64,000 nucleotides of DNA, from positions 1,426,001 through 1,490,000 of the forward strand of contig CP014761.1 of NCBI GenBank assembly GCA_001647635.1. The letters are read 5' to 3'. Shown here in pieces: positions 10,247 through 19,704 of the stretch. The notes under the pieces were generated by a model, which saw only the letters and a list, made by a program, of their open reading frames with translations, did no database searches and was not told where the DNA came from. The DNA is from Leifsonia xyli (GTDB taxonomy: Bacteria; Actinomycetota; Actinomycetes; Actinomycetales; Microbacteriaceae). Position numbers and translations under genes: made by a program. Every line of letters begins with the position of its first letter. Position 1 is the first letter of the stretch.

Positions 10247-12762
10247 AGCTTGTCGATCGGAGCGATCTTGATGAGGAGCTTCTTCGCGCCCACCTTCTCG
10301 AACTGCACGTGCGCCACGCGCTTGGCACCCTGCCCGGTCACGGCCGTCACCCGACCCTCGCCGAAATCGGCGTGCCGGATGCGGTCACCGGGCTCCAGCT
10401 CCAGGTCGCCGTTGTCGCGGACCTTGCCCGTCACGCGGTTCGGCCACTCGGCCTTGGGGCGCTCCTGCCGGAACGCCGGAGCCGCGAGCGAGTCGTTCCA
10501 GCCGCCCGAGCCGCTGCCGGAACCGGCGCCGAGACCGGGGCGTCGCGCGTTGAGCGCGCGCGACTGCGTGCCGCCGCGTCCGTTCGCCGAGCCCGGCGAC
10601 TGTCGCCAGTCGATCAGATCGGCGGGGATCTCTTGCAGGTAACGGCTCGGCATCGCCACGGCGGTCTCGCCGAACTGCGCCCGCGTCATGGCGAGCGACA
10701 GGAACAGCCGCTTCTTGGCGCGCGTGATCCCCACGTAGAACAGGCGCCGCTCCTCCGCCGGGCCGCCGGGCTCGTTGGCCGACATGCGGTGCGGGAGCAG
10801 GTCCTCCTCGATGCCGGTGAGGAACACGGCGTCGTACTCCAGTCCCTTCGCGGTGTGGAGCGTCATCAGCGAGACGGCGCCGCTCGAGTCGTCGATCTCG
10901 TCGGCCGCCGCGACCAGCGAGACCTCGGTGAGGAAGTCGACCAGCGTGCCGTCGGGATTGTTGCGGGCGAACTCGCGGGTGACCGCGACGAGCTCGTCGA
11001 CGTTCTCGGCGCGCGCCTCGTCCTGCGGGTCGCGGCTGTTGCGCAGCACCTCGAGGTAGCCGCTGCCGTCGAGCAGGAAGGTCAGCACATCCGCCACCGG
11101 CGAGACGCCCGCCGGGTTCGACGGGTCGATCTTGCTCGCCGCCTCGTCGAGCAGGTTCGACAGCTGCAGGATCGCGTTCGTCACCTTCGGGCCGAGGCCG
11201 AGCGACGCCGCGTCGCGCATCGCGGCGCGGAACGTGAGTCCGTTGTCCTCCGCGTAGCTCGCCAACTGGGTCTCGGTCGCGGGGCCGATCCCGCGCTTCG
11301 GCGTGTTCAGGATGCGACGGAGCGCGAGCATGTCGCTCGGATTGGCCACCGTGATCAGGTACGCCATCGCGTCCTTGATCTCGGCGCGCTCGTAGAACTT
11401 CGTGCCGCCCATCACCTTGTACGGCAGCGCGCAGCGGATGAAGATCTCCTCGAGCGCTCGGGTCTGGGCGTTGGTGCGGTAGAACACGGCGATGTCCTTG
11501 TACGCCATGCCAGCGCTGTGGAGCTTCTCGATCTCGTCGGCGACGAACTGAGCCTCGTCGTGACCCGAGTAGCCGGTATAGCCGATGATCTTCTCGCCGT
11601 CGCCCACGGCGGTCCACAACTTCTTGTCCTTGCGGTCGAAGTTGTTGGCGATGACCGCATTGGCGGCGCTGAGGATGTTCTGCGTCGAGCGGTAGTTCTG
11701 CTCCAGCAGGATGACCTTTGCTCCGGGGAAGTCACGCTCGAACTCGACGATGTTGCGGATGTCGGCGCCGCGGAAGGCGTAGATCGACTGGTCCGAGTCG
11801 CCGACCACGGTGAGCGACGCGGGCGGGATGACACCGGCGGCATCGCGCAGCGGACGGACATTGCGCCCGTGCGATTCCAGGTCGTCGACGATGTCCGGCG
11901 CGACCGGCATCGTCAGCTCGCGGATCAGCGAGTACTGCGCGTGGTTCGTGTCCTGGTACTCGTCGACGAGGATGTGCCGGAAGCGGCTCTGGTACAGGGC
12001 CGCGACGCGCGGGAAGGCACGGAAGAGGAACACCGTCTCGGCGATGAGGTCGTCGAAGTCGAACGCGTTGGCGCGGCGGAGCTCGCGGGTGTACTGGCGG
12101 AAGATCTCGAGGAACATCACCTCCTGCGGATCGCTGAGGTTCGCCGTGCGGGCGTGCGTCTCGAGATCGGTCAGCTCGTTCTTCAGCTTCGAGATGCGGT
12201 TCGCCGCGGATCCGACGGTGAAGCCGAGCGTGTCGGCGTCCAGCTCCTTGATGATGCGCTTGAGCAGGGCCCGGCTGTCGCCCGAGTCGTAGATCGTGAA
12301 GCTCGGGGTCTTGCCGATCGTCTCGGCCTCGCGGCGCAGGATGCGGACGCAGGCCGAGTGGAACGTCGAGATCCACATGCCCTGGGCCTTGCCGCCGAGC
12401 AGCTGCTCGACGCGCTCGCGCATCTCGTTGGCCGCCTTGTTGGTGAACGTGATCGCGAGGATCTCGCTCGGCCAGGCCTCGCGGCTCTCGATCAGGCCGG
12501 CGATGCGGCGGGTGAGCACGCTCGTCTTGCCGGATCCGGCGCCGGCCACGATGAGAAGGGCCTGCCCGCGGTACTCCGCGGCCTCGCGCTGCTGCGGGTT
12601 CAGACCGGCGAACAGCCGCTCACTCGGTCCCCAGTGGCCCGAGCCGGACCCGCGCGAACCGCTGCCGTCGGCGGCGGGAGCTGCGCCGTCGCCCTGCCAC
12701 CCGTCCAGGATGATCGGGACGGAGGAGGGGGTGGTCTGCGGGGCGTCGGGGAGGCTCGTCAT
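10243..12762 (-). CDS. pcrA: ATP-dependent DNA helicase PcrA/UvrD
   Basis: A 3'-5' superfamily 1 helicase for nucleotide excision repair, removal of RecA filaments and replication-transcription conflict. The 839 residues hold an N-terminal low-complexity Gly/Ser stretch, Walker A GAGSGKT at about 74-80, Walker B HILVDEYQDTNHAQY near 260-275, motif III GDSDQSIYAFRGAD, motif IV LEQNYRS and the C-terminal VSLMTLHTAKGLEYDAVFLTG. The tail (about 740-839) ends in the Tudor-like GDRIRHADFGEGRVTAV module that contacts RNA polymerase in PcrA. It is followed with a 4-bp overlap by the FUSC gene. Confidence 0.96.
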   Translation of the reverse strand: MTSLPDAPQTTPSSVPIILDGWQGDGAAPAADGSGSRGSGSGHWGPSERLFAGLNPQQREAAEYRGQALLIVAGAGSGKTSVLTRRIAGLIESREAWPSEILAITFTNKAANEMRERVEQLLGGKAQGMWISTFHSACVRILRREAETIGKTPSFTIYDSGDSRALLKRIIKELDADTLGFTVGSAANRISKLKNELTDLETHARTANLSDPQEVMFLEIFRQYTRELRRANAFDFDDLIAETVFLFRAFPRVAALYQSRFRHILVDEYQDTNHAQYSLIRELTMPVAPDIVDDLESHGRNVRPLRDAAGVIPPASLTVVGDSDQSIYAFRGADIRNIVEFERDFPGAKVILLEQNYRSTQNILSAANAVIANNFDRKDKKLWTAVGDGEKIIGYTGYSGHDEAQFVADEIEKLHSAGMAYKDIAVFYRTNAQTRALEEIFIRCALPYKVMGGTKFYERAEIKDAMAYLITVANPSDMLALRRILNTPKRGIGPATETQLASYAEDNGLTFRAAMRDAASLGLGPKVTNAILQLSNLLDEAASKIDPSNPAGVSPVADVLTFLLDGSGYLEVLRNSRDPQDEARAENVDELVAVTREFARNNPDGTLVDFLTEVSLVAAADEIDDSSGAVSLMTLHTAKGLEYDAVFLTGIEEDLLPHRMSANEPGGPAEERRLFYVGITRAKKRLFLSLAMTRAQFGETAVAMPSRYLQEIPADLIDWRQSPGSANGRGGTQSRALNARRPGLGAGSGSGSGGWNDSLAAPAFRQERPKAEWPNRVTGKVRDNGDLELEPGDRIRHADFGEGRVTAVTGQGAKRVAHVQFEKVGAKKLLIKIAPIDKL

Positions 12763-12825
12763 GTCTCAGACAATTTTAGTCGCTGCCACCGTCATTCGTC
12801 CGGGAGCTCACCCGGGCGCCCGAGC

Positions 12826-13887
12826 TCAGTGGCCGTCCCGCACGGCGACGGCCAGATCGGGATGGTCGGCGAAGACCCCGTCCACTCCGGAATGCAGCAG
12901 GATCGAGTAGTAGCGCCGCCAGTCGCCCCAGTCGGACGCGGAGCCGCCCGACCGGAACTCCTCCGGGAGCATGCCGTTCTCGGGTCGCAGCGTCCAGCAG
13001 AACACGGCGAGACCGGCCGAGTGGGCCAGGTCGACCAGGTCGGAGGTGACCGCGCCCACGTCCGCCGCGTCCTCTTCGCCGAAGAGGGCGACCGACACCG
13101 AGCCCGACGAGAGCACCTGCGTCGTCTCGACGCTGATGCCGTCGACGCGATCGGCCGGCGACCCGGCAGAGCCCAGGGCGTACAGCCCGCGCAGCGTGAG
13201 GTCCGTGTCGTAGCCGGGCGCGGACGACCCGAGGGCCGCGACGCGGTCGGCGGGCGCGCCCGTGTCCTCGAGCAGGTACACGCGCCTCCCGCGGAACCCG
13301 CGCTCGTACAGCTGGGCCAGGACCGTCTTCTCGAAGCTCTCCACGACGATGCCGGCGCGATCCGTCCAGCCCGCGTCCGCCAACTCGGCCGTGAACAGCT
13401 CGTCGAGCGGCAGTCCGGCCGCCTCGAAGTAGGTGGCGTGCTTCAGCTCCGCGACCAGGCCGGGCGCCCTGGAGCCGTCGGTGACGCGGTCGAGGAGGTC
13501 GAGCAGGTCGCGCAGCCGCAGCAGCGGGTAGTGACCGTCGAACGTCGAGCTGGCCTGGCGCAGAGCGGGGATGCGCTCCCGCGCACGGAGGGTGGCCAGC
13601 TCGTCCCAGGTGAAGTCCTCGGTGAACCAGCCGGTGAGGGCGACGCCGTCCACCTCCTTGGTGGTGCGCCGGTCCGCGAACTCCGGACGGCCGGCGACGT
13701 CGGTGGTGCCCGAGATCTCGTTCTCGTGGCGGATGACCAGCACGCCGTCCTTCGTCGCCACCAGATCCGGCTCGACCGCGTCGGCGCCGAGCTGGAAGGC
13801 GAGCTCGTAGGAGCCGCGCGTGTGCTCCGGCCGGTACCCCGGCGCACCGCGGTGCCCGATGATGACAGGGGCGTTCCGCGGGCGCAT
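12826..13887 (-). CDS. Glycerophosphodiester phosphodiesterase
   Basis: It hydrolyses glycerophosphodiesters to glycerol-3-phosphate and alcohol. The 353 residues fit a GDPD TIM barrel: HRGAPGYRPEHT at 12-23 supplies catalytic His12, EPDL (39-42) holds metal ligands, and His54 in VIRHENE the second catalytic histidine; AELKHATYFE and GVFADHPDLAV are later family motifs. There is no signal peptide, so it is probably cytoplasmic. It is not adjacent to glpD, but both feed glycerol-3-phosphate metabolism. The ATG at 13887 opens directly on the barrel. Confidence 0.92.
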   Translation of the reverse strand: MRPRNAPVIIGHRGAPGYRPEHTRGSYELAFQLGADAVEPDLVATKDGVLVIRHENEISGTTDVAGRPEFADRRTTKEVDGVALTGWFTEDFTWDELATLRARERIPALRQASSTFDGHYPLLRLRDLLDLLDRVTDGSRAPGLVAELKHATYFEAAGLPLDELFTAELADAGWTDRAGIVVESFEKTVLAQLYERGFRGRRVYLLEDTGAPADRVAALGSSAPGYDTDLTLRGLYALGSAGSPADRVDGISVETTQVLSSGSVSVALFGEEDAADVGAVTSDLVDLAHSAGLAVFCWTLRPENGMLPEEFRSGGSASDWGDWRRYYSILLHSGVDGVFADHPDLAVAVRDGH

Positions 13888-13964
13888 GGCCCGATCCTAG
13901 CGGCGACGCGCGGAGCGCCGGGGACGCCGCGGGGGCCGCCGCCCGGTGGTGCCAGAATCGAGCC

Positions 13965-14507
13965 GTGGCCGCCGAACCCGACACCCGCTGGACGGAGCCC
14001 GCCTCGCGTCTGCCCCTGCGCTGGGGTTCGTACCGGGCGCGGCTGGCGACGGGACTCGCGATGCTCGTCGTCGGGACGGCGTGCGTCCTCGGCACGACGA
14101 CATACAGCCTGACGCTGCTGCTGATCGGCTCCCTCATGCAGCCGGCCGCCTGGGCGGTGATGCCGTCGACGATCGGGCGGCGCGTCGCCGTGGCCCTCCC
14201 GGTGCTCGGCTTCACCTGGCTGATGCTCGGCGGCTCCGGCTTCGCGTGGTGCTACGCCGTGACCCTCGCCGCCTGGCTGCTGGTGCGCCTCCGGCCGCTG
14301 CCGGCCTTCGCCGTCCTCGTGCTTCCGATCGGGTGGAGTCTGGTGATCCCGCTCCTGGTGAGGGACTATCAGCACGGGTGGATCACCATCCTGACCAGCA
14401 GCGTGGTCATCGTGGTCGCCGCGTGGACGGCGAGATGGATCGCGATCCGATTCGATTCATGGCAATCTGTCAGAACTCTCAGAAAAGAACCCCGTAGATT
14501 TAGCTGA
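13965..14507 (+). CDS. Small polytopic membrane protein, unknown function
   Basis: Not recognised. The 180 residues begin at GTG 13965 and include about five hydrophobic segments, for example LATGLAMLVVGTACVLG, LLLIGSLMQPAAWAV and ILTSSVVIVVAAWTARWIAI. The C-terminus is basic (VRTLRKEPRRFS). No enzyme motif or transporter signature is visible. It is divergent from the GDPD gene and 38 bp before the Bax-inhibitor-1 gene, with which it may share a transcript. Confidence 0.6.
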   Translation: MAAEPDTRWTEPASRLPLRWGSYRARLATGLAMLVVGTACVLGTTTYSLTLLLIGSLMQPAAWAVMPSTIGRRVAVALPVLGFTWLMLGGSGFAWCYAVTLAAWLLVRLRPLPAFAVLVLPIGWSLVIPLLVRDYQHGWITILTSSVVIVVAAWTARWIAIRFDSWQSVRTLRKEPRRFS

Positions 14508-14545
14508 AGACGACCCGAACGGGTCCCCACACGAACGAGGAGCTC

Positions 14546-15337
14546 ATGGCACTCAGCAACCCGGCGTTCTCGACGAACCCGGCTTTCTCCAGCAACGGCC
14601 AGGCCGCGACCGTGTCGGCCGAAAACCTGGAGCAGATGTACCAGGCGCCGTCGGCCACCGCCGCGGACACCGACCGCATGACGGTCGAGGACTCGATCGT
14701 CAAGACGGCGATCTGCTTCGTCCTGCTGCTCGCCGGCGCCGCCGTGGGCTGGTTCCTGCCCGCGCTCGCCCTCCCGGCGATGATCGTCGGCTTCGTGTTG
14801 GCGCTGGTGAACATCTTCAAGCGCAAGCCGGTCCCCGCGCTCATCCTCGCCTACTCGGCGGTGCAGGGCGTCTTCCTCGGCGCGATCTCGATGTTCTTCG
14901 AGTCGCAGTGGTCGGGCATAGTCGTGCAGGCGGTCATCGCGACCTTCGCGGTCGTCGGCGTGACTCTCGCCCTGTTCGCGTTTGGGAAGGTCCGCGCATC
15001 GGCCAAGGCCACCAAGATCTTCCTCGTCGCGATTTTCGGCTACCTGTTGTATTCAGTCGTCAACCTCATCTTGATGTGGACCGGCGTCACGAAGGGGACC
15101 TTCGGCCTCGACAGCGTCGAGCTGGGCAACACCGGCATCAAGCTCGGCTTGATCATCGGAGTCCTCGTGGTCCTGCTCGGCGCCTACTCGCTGGTGCTCG
15201 ACTTCGACTTCATCAAGCAGGGCGTCGCCAACCGCGCACCGCGCATCTACGGCTGGACCGGCGCCTTCGGCATCATGGTGACCGTCATCTGGCTGTACCT
15301 GGAGATCCTGCGGATGCTCGCCATCAGCCGCGACTGA
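14546..15337 (+). CDS. Bax inhibitor-1 / YccA family membrane protein
   Basis: A 263-residue protein with a polar, Asn/Ser/Pro-rich N-terminus (MALSNPAFSTNPAFSSNGQA) and seven hydrophobic segments from about residue 55, typical of actinobacterial Bax inhibitor-1-like (YccA) proteins. The conserved C-terminal LEILRMLAISRD follows the last helix. The precise role is unknown; homologues are proposed Ca2+/H+ leak channels or protease modulators. The start has a good SD (GAGGAG, 3 nt before ATG). A perfect bidirectional hairpin follows at 15357-15391. Confidence 0.88.
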   Translation: MALSNPAFSTNPAFSSNGQAATVSAENLEQMYQAPSATAADTDRMTVEDSIVKTAICFVLLLAGAAVGWFLPALALPAMIVGFVLALVNIFKRKPVPALILAYSAVQGVFLGAISMFFESQWSGIVVQAVIATFAVVGVTLALFAFGKVRASAKATKIFLVAIFGYLLYSVVNLILMWTGVTKGTFGLDSVELGNTGIKLGLIIGVLVVLLGAYSLVLDFDFIKQGVANRAPRIYGWTGAFGIMVTVIWLYLEILRMLAISRD

Positions 15338-15356
15338 CGCGGACAGACGCAACGCA

Positions 15357-15391
15357 GAAGGCCCGGGATGCTCACAGCATCCCGGGCCTTC
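15357..15391. terminator. Bidirectional hairpin between convergent genes
   Basis: Perfect 16-bp inverted repeat (arms 15357-15372 and 15376-15391) with a 3-nt loop, between the stops of the Bax-inhibitor gene and guaA. A-rich and T-rich ends (GAAGG/CCTTC) allow use from both sides. Confidence 0.9.
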
Positions 15392-15407
15392 TCGCGTCAG
15401 CGGGAGA

Positions 15408-17003
15408 TCACTCCCACTCGATGGTCCCCGGCGGCTTCGACGTGACGTCGAGGACGACGCGGTTCACGCCGTCCACCTCGTTCGTGATGCGGTTCGAGAT
15501 CTTCGCGAGCAGGTCGTACGGCAGGCGCGTCCAGTCGGCGGTCATCGCGTCCTCGCTCGACACCGGGCGCAGCACGATCGGGTGGCCGTACGTGCGGCCG
15601 TCGCCCTGCACGCCCACCGAGCGCACATCCGCGAGCAGCACGACCGGGCACTGCCAGATCTCCTGGTCGAGTCCGGCGGCCGTCAGCTCGGCGCGGACGA
15701 TCGCGTCCGCATCCCGCAGCAGGTCGAGACGCTCCTGCGTCACCTCGCCGACGATCCGGATGCCGAGTCCCGGCCCGGGGAACGGCTGACGCCCGACGAT
15801 CTCCTCCGGCAGGCCCAGCTCACGGCCGATCGCGCGCACCTCGTCCTTGAACAGCGTGCGCAGCGGCTCCACCAGCTCGAACTGGAGGTCCTCCGGCAGA
15901 CCGCCGACGTTGTGGTGGCTCTTGATGTTCGCCGTGCCGGCTCCGCCGCCCGACTCCACGACGTCCGGGTACAGGGTGCCCTGGACGAGGAAGCGGATCG
16001 GGTCGCCCTCGCTGGCCGCCTCGGCGATCAGGTCGGCCTGCGCCTGCTCGAAGACGCGGATGAACTCGCGGCCGATAATCTTGCGCTTGGTCTCCGGGTC
16101 GCTGACGCCGGCGAGCGCAGTCAGGAACTGCTCCTGCGCGTTCACGGTTACCAGGCGGATGCCGGTCGCCTTGACGTAGTCCTCCTCGACCTGACGCGCC
16201 TCGTCCTTGCGGAGCAGACCGTGGTCGACGAAGACGCAGACCAGCTGGTCGCCGACGGCCTTGTGCACGAGCGCCGCGGCTACCGCCGAGTCGACGCCGC
16301 CGGACAGTCCGCAGATGACGCGGCCGGAGCCGACCTGCGCCTTGATCGCCGCCACCTGGTCGGCGATCACGTTGCCGCTGTTCCAGTCTGCGGGGATGCC
16401 CGCCGCGCGGTGCAGGAAGTTCTCGAGCACGGCCTGGCCGTACGTCGAGTGCTTCACCTCGGGGTGCCACTGCACGCCGTACAGCTTGCGCTCGTCGTTG
16501 GCGAACGCCGCGACGGGGGTGCCCTCCGTGGAGGCCAGCACCTCGAAACCCTCGGGCGCGCGGGAGACCGAATCGCCGTGGCTCATCCACGCCGTCTGCT
16601 GCTCCGGCTGGCCGTCCAGCAGGACGCCAGAATCCGAGATCCGGACCGCGGTCGAACCGTATTCGCGCTGGCCGGTCTTGGCGACCTCGCCGCCGAGCGC
16701 GGTGGCCATCACCTGGAAGCCGTAGCAGATGCCCAGGACGGGGACGCCGAGGTCGAGGATGGCCTCGTCCAGCCGCGGGGCGCCCTCCTCGTACACCGAC
16801 GAGGGACCGCCGGAGAGGACGATGCCCGCGGGTCGCTTCTCGGCGATCTCGGCGGCCGTGACGGTGTGCGGCACGATCTCCGAGTACACGTTGGCCTCGC
16901 GCACGCGGCGCGCGATCAGCTGTGCGTACTGCGCGCCGAAGTCGACGACGAGGACGGGGCCGGTCGGGTTCGCAGAGTCGGCCGTGTTCGTTGAATCGCT
17001 AAT
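15408..17003 (-). CDS. guaA: GMP synthase (glutamine-hydrolysing), ATT start
   Basis: It aminates XMP to GMP using glutamine and ATP. The protein has 531 residues counting from an ATT start codon. The class I amidotransferase domain has the nucleophile Cys93 (GICYGFQV) with His180/Glu182 (WHPEV); the ATP-pyrophosphatase P-loop SGGVDS is near 234; a dimerisation domain ends in [17 protein letters not shown]. The conserved N-terminal strand [18 protein letters not shown] precedes the first standard start (GTG 16904), so that start is too late. Between the upstream in-frame stop and this strand there is no ATG, GTG, TTG or CTG; ATT 17001-17003 has GGAGG 6 nt upstream. It overlaps the stop of the DUF3817 gene. 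Confidence 0.93.
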   Translation of the reverse strand: MSDSTNTADSANPTGPVLVVDFGAQYAQLIARRVREANVYSEIVPHTVTAAEIAEKRPAGIVLSGGPSSVYEEGAPRLDEAILDLGVPVLGICYGFQVMATALGGEVAKTGQREYGSTAVRISDSGVLLDGQPEQQTAWMSHGDSVSRAPEGFEVLASTEGTPVAAFANDERKLYGVQWHPEVKHSTYGQAVLENFLHRAAGIPADWNSGNVIADQVAAIKAQVGSGRVICGLSGGVDSAVAAALVHKAVGDQLVCVFVDHGLLRKDEARQVEEDYVKATGIRLVTVNAQEQFLTALAGVSDPETKRKIIGREFIRVFEQAQADLIAEAASEGDPIRFLVQGTLYPDVVESGGGAGTANIKSHHNVGGLPEDLQFELVEPLRTLFKDEVRAIGRELGLPEEIVGRQPFPGPGLGIRIVGEVTQERLDLLRDADAIVRAELTAAGLDQEIWQCPVVLLADVRSVGVQGDGRTYGHPIVLRPVSSEDAMTADWTRLPYDLLAKISNRITNEVDGVNRVVLDVTSKPPGTIEWE

Positions 17004-17448
17004 TGGTCGCCTCCGCGAGGGTCGTGGCCTCGGCCTCGCGGCCGGCCAGATAGGACTTCACCTGCTTGGTGATGCGGGCCTCCACGAAGAACGAGAGGAA
17101 CGGCACGACTCCGCCGAGGGCGATCATGACGAACTTCGTGAACGGCCAGCGCATCAGACTCCACAGGCGGAAGTCGGAGATGAGGTACACGACGTAGAGC
17201 CAGCCGTGTGCGATGAGGATGCCGGTGCTGAGGTCGACGCCCGTCGGCGGGACCGCGGTCTGCACCGGGACGAAGGTGAGGGCGCCGTAGTTGCTGAACG
17301 CGAAGAGCTGGTAGCCCATGCCGTACTTGACGATCATCTCGGCGCACAGCAGGAGCAGCATGATGCCCGTGATGTAGGCGAACACCTGGTAGAACCGGAG
17401 CGCCCCGCGGATCTTCGGGAAGTCTTCGAGCTTGGGAGCGAGGGGCAT
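16999..17448 (-). CDS. DUF3817 family membrane protein
   Basis: A 149-residue protein with three to four hydrophobic segments ([57 protein letters not shown]). The IAHGWLY...[10 protein letters not shown] and [12 protein letters not shown] segments are what I recognise of DUF3817 (YdzA-like). The role is unknown. It lies between SURF1 and guaA, and its TAG overlaps the guaA ATT start. The gap to SURF1 is only 4 bp. Confidence 0.85.
   Translation of the reverse strand: MPLAPKLEDFPKIRGALRFYQVFAYITGIMLLLLCAEMIVKYGMGYQLFAFSNYGALTFVPVQTAVPPTGVDLSTGILIAHGWLYVVYLISDFRLWSLMRWPFTKFVMIALGGVVPFLSFFVEARITKQVKSYLAGREAEATTLAEATN
17010..17014 (-). promoter_or_regulatory. Shine-Dalgarno of guaA deciding an ATT start
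   Basis: GGAGG on the minus strand, 6 nt before ATT (17001-17003). It is the only strong SD in the region and fixes the unusual start. It lies inside the 3' end of the DUF3817 coding sequence, so guaA translation is probably coupled to it. Confidence 0.75.
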
Positions 17449-17452
17449 GGGT

Positions 17453-18313
17453 CTATTCTACGGTCCTCGCGGTGGCCGATTCCTGCGCCTCGGACGCCAC
17501 CCGGGCCTCTTCGCGCTCCTCGTCCTCCCGCGCCTTCGCGTCCTTCACCAGGCGGTACCAGAGGAAGACCGCGAACCCCGCGAAGATGATCCACTCGGCG
17601 GCGTAGAACACGTTCAGCCAGTTGAGCTCGGTCTGCGCGATCGGAGGCGGGGAGTCGATCTGGACCAGGCCCTCCGGAGCGCCGCGCTGGACGACGTACG
17701 CGGCGTACACATCCACCCCGTCGACACCACGCCAGAGGTTGTAGAGCTGGCCGACGCCGAGGCTCTGCATCGCGGTCGGGTCGTTCTTCTTGTCGTTCGG
17801 CAGCTCCGGCTGCTCGTCGGGCAGGATGCGGCCCACGATGCGCTGCTCGGGCGCAGGTTCCTCCGCGAGCCGGGCCACCGCGGCCTTCGCCGTCGCCTCG
17901 TCGGCCGCCCAGCCGCGCGCCACGGCGAGCGCCACGGGCTGACCGTCGCGCTGCAGGTTCACGTGACCGACGACCCACCAGCCGCTCTTCCCGTCGTTGA
18001 GTCGGCCCTCGAGCAGCTGGTCGTCGCCGGGGACGAACGTTCCGGTGAACTCGACCAGCTGGCCGACCGCGACATCCTTCAGCGGCGCTCCGGGTCCCGC
18101 GACCTGCGCGAGCGGGAGCACGGTCTCGGTCGGCGCCTCGACGGCCTTGCCGGACTCGACCGCGCGCTCCAGCTGCCACTGCCCGAGCCAGGCGAACCCT
18201 GCGGCGAGCAGCAGCGCGAAGATCAGCGCGCCGATCCACCGCGGGCGCAGCATCATCTGGAAGAGGGTCGTCTCGCTCTGGGGCGGCCGTCCCGTCGTGG
18301 TCTCGATCGTCAA
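17453..18313 (-). CDS. SURF1-family cytochrome oxidase assembly protein
   Basis: A 286-residue protein with two membrane spans, near residues 27-47 (WIGALIFALLLAAGFAWLGQWQ) and 238-258 (VFYAAEWIIFAGFAVFLWYRL), around a periplasmic-side domain. This is the SURF1 architecture that helps insert haem a into cytochrome c oxidase; FAWLGQWQLERA is the family's first conserved segment. A charged coiled tail (DAKAREDEEREEARVASEA) is typical of actinobacterial forms. The ATG overlaps the antiporter stop by 4 bp. Confidence 0.88.
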   Translation of the reverse strand: MTIETTTGRPPQSETTLFQMMLRPRWIGALIFALLLAAGFAWLGQWQLERAVESGKAVEAPTETVLPLAQVAGPGAPLKDVAVGQLVEFTGTFVPGDDQLLEGRLNDGKSGWWVVGHVNLQRDGQPVALAVARGWAADEATAKAAVARLAEEPAPEQRIVGRILPDEQPELPNDKKNDPTAMQSLGVGQLYNLWRGVDGVDVYAAYVVQRGAPEGLVQIDSPPPIAQTELNWLNVFYAAEWIIFAGFAVFLWYRLVKDAKAREDEEREEARVASEAQESATARTVE

Positions 18314-19701
18314 TCCCGTTCCCGCTCGCCGGCCGGCTCCCCGGCCCGCTCACCGTTGATGTCGTGTTCCTGCATCGCGGCCTCGACCATCCGGTCGACC
18401 GCGCGCTGCGTCTCGTCCGCGCTCCGCGTGTCACGCTGCGCGTCGGGGTCGAGGTCGGCCGTCGCGGCCTCCACGAGCGCGATCTCCTCGTCGAGCATGG
18501 GATCGCGCTTCTTCTTCCGTTCGCGTCGGCGCTTGGGGCCGGACCTGAGGATCATCGCACCGATCTTCTCGGAGTTCGCTGCGAGGATCGGGCCGAGCAC
18601 GGCCATGATCAGCACATAGAGGCCCGCGAACGGCTGGATGCGCTCGTCCAGTCCCGCCGCGAGCGACAGCGTTGCCAGGATCAGCGCGAACTCTCCGCGG
18701 TTCTGCAGGATCACCGTCGTATTGATGCCGGCCTGCACGCCGAACCCGTTGATCCACGCGACGAACTGCCCGGCGGCGATGTTGAGCACGATCGTCAGCA
18801 GCACCGCGACCAGCACGGGCACGATGACCGACGGGAACTGCGCGGGGTTCAGCGCGAGACCGAAGTTGAGGAAGAAGAACGCCGCGAAGACGTCCCGCAG
18901 CGGGATGGCGATGTGCTCGATCTTGTTGCGGTACTTCGTCGCCCCCAGCACCAGGCCGATCAGGAACGCGCCGATCGCATCCGTGACGCCGAGGATCTCG
19001 CCGATGCCGGCGAACAGCACCGCGAACCCGAAGAACAGGATCGTGAACAGTTCGTCGTCCTTGGTGCGGAACAGCCGCGACACGAACCGGCCGCCCCACC
19101 GCGCGATCGTGAACATCACGACGAGGAAGGCGAACGCGATCGCGAGCTTGGCCACGACCGGCCAGAAGTCGGTCTCGCCGCTCAGCACGACGGACACGAT
19201 CGCGAGGTAGATCGCGATGAAGATGTCCTCGACCACGGTGACGCCGAGGATCATGGGCGTCTCGGTGTTCGCCAGCCTCCGCAGCTCGATGAGCAGCTTG
19301 GTGACGATCGCGGACGACGAGGTCGCCGTCATCCCGGCGATGATGAGCGCCTCACGGGTGCCCCAGCCGACCATGAAGCCGAAGATCAACCCGACGCCCA
19401 TGTTGATGAGGATGTACGAGCCGCCGGAGACGATCAGCTTGCCGAAGTTGCCGAAGAACTCGTCCTGGTCGAATTCCAGCCCCAGATTGAAGAGCAGCAG
19501 GATGAGCCCGAAGACGGCGATGAGCTCGATGTAATCGCTCTCGAAGTTGAGCGGGAACCAGCCGGTGTGCGGGCTCGCCAGCAGACCGACGAGCATGTAG
19601 ATCGGAATCGCGGGAAGGCCCACCAGCTTGCCGAGCCGCCCCAGCACGTACGCGACGAGCAGGAGGAGTCCGAGGACGATGAGGTCTTCGCCGAGGTGCA
19701 T
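18310..19701 (-). CDS. Cation:proton antiporter, CPA2 (KefB/KhtU-like)
   Basis: A 463-residue protein with about twelve membrane helices in residues 5-385 and a charged cytoplasmic tail rich in Arg/Lys then Asp/Glu. LFNLGLEFDQDEFFGNFGKLIV and GATKYRNKIEHIAIPLRDVFAAFFFLNFGLAL are CPA2 exchanger-domain segments. No TrkA-N domain is fused; instead the small TrkA-C protein is encoded 3 bp upstream, as in the KhtT-KhtU K+/H+ antiporter. K+ as substrate is inferred from this arrangement. It overlaps SURF1 by 4 bp. Confidence 0.88.
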   Translation of the reverse strand: MHLGEDLIVLGLLLLVAYVLGRLGKLVGLPAIPIYMLVGLLASPHTGWFPLNFESDYIELIAVFGLILLLFNLGLEFDQDEFFGNFGKLIVSGGSYILINMGVGLIFGFMVGWGTREALIIAGMTATSSSAIVTKLLIELRRLANTETPMILGVTVVEDIFIAIYLAIVSVVLSGETDFWPVVAKLAIAFAFLVVMFTIARWGGRFVSRLFRTKDDELFTILFFGFAVLFAGIGEILGVTDAIGAFLIGLVLGATKYRNKIEHIAIPLRDVFAAFFFLNFGLALNPAQFPSVIVPVLVAVLLTIVLNIAAGQFVAWINGFGVQAGINTTVILQNRGEFALILATLSLAAGLDERIQPFAGLYVLIMAVLGPILAANSEKIGAMILRSGPKRRRERKKKRDPMLDEEIALVEAATADLDPDAQRDTRSADETQRAVDRMVEAAMQEHDINGERAGEPAGERERD

Positions 19702-19704
19702 CGA

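Noticed and set aside
10228-14112. A 1294-codon open frame on the plus strand
   Set aside because: It is antisense to pcrA and the GDPD gene, with amino-acid composition of a complementary frame and no domain signal.
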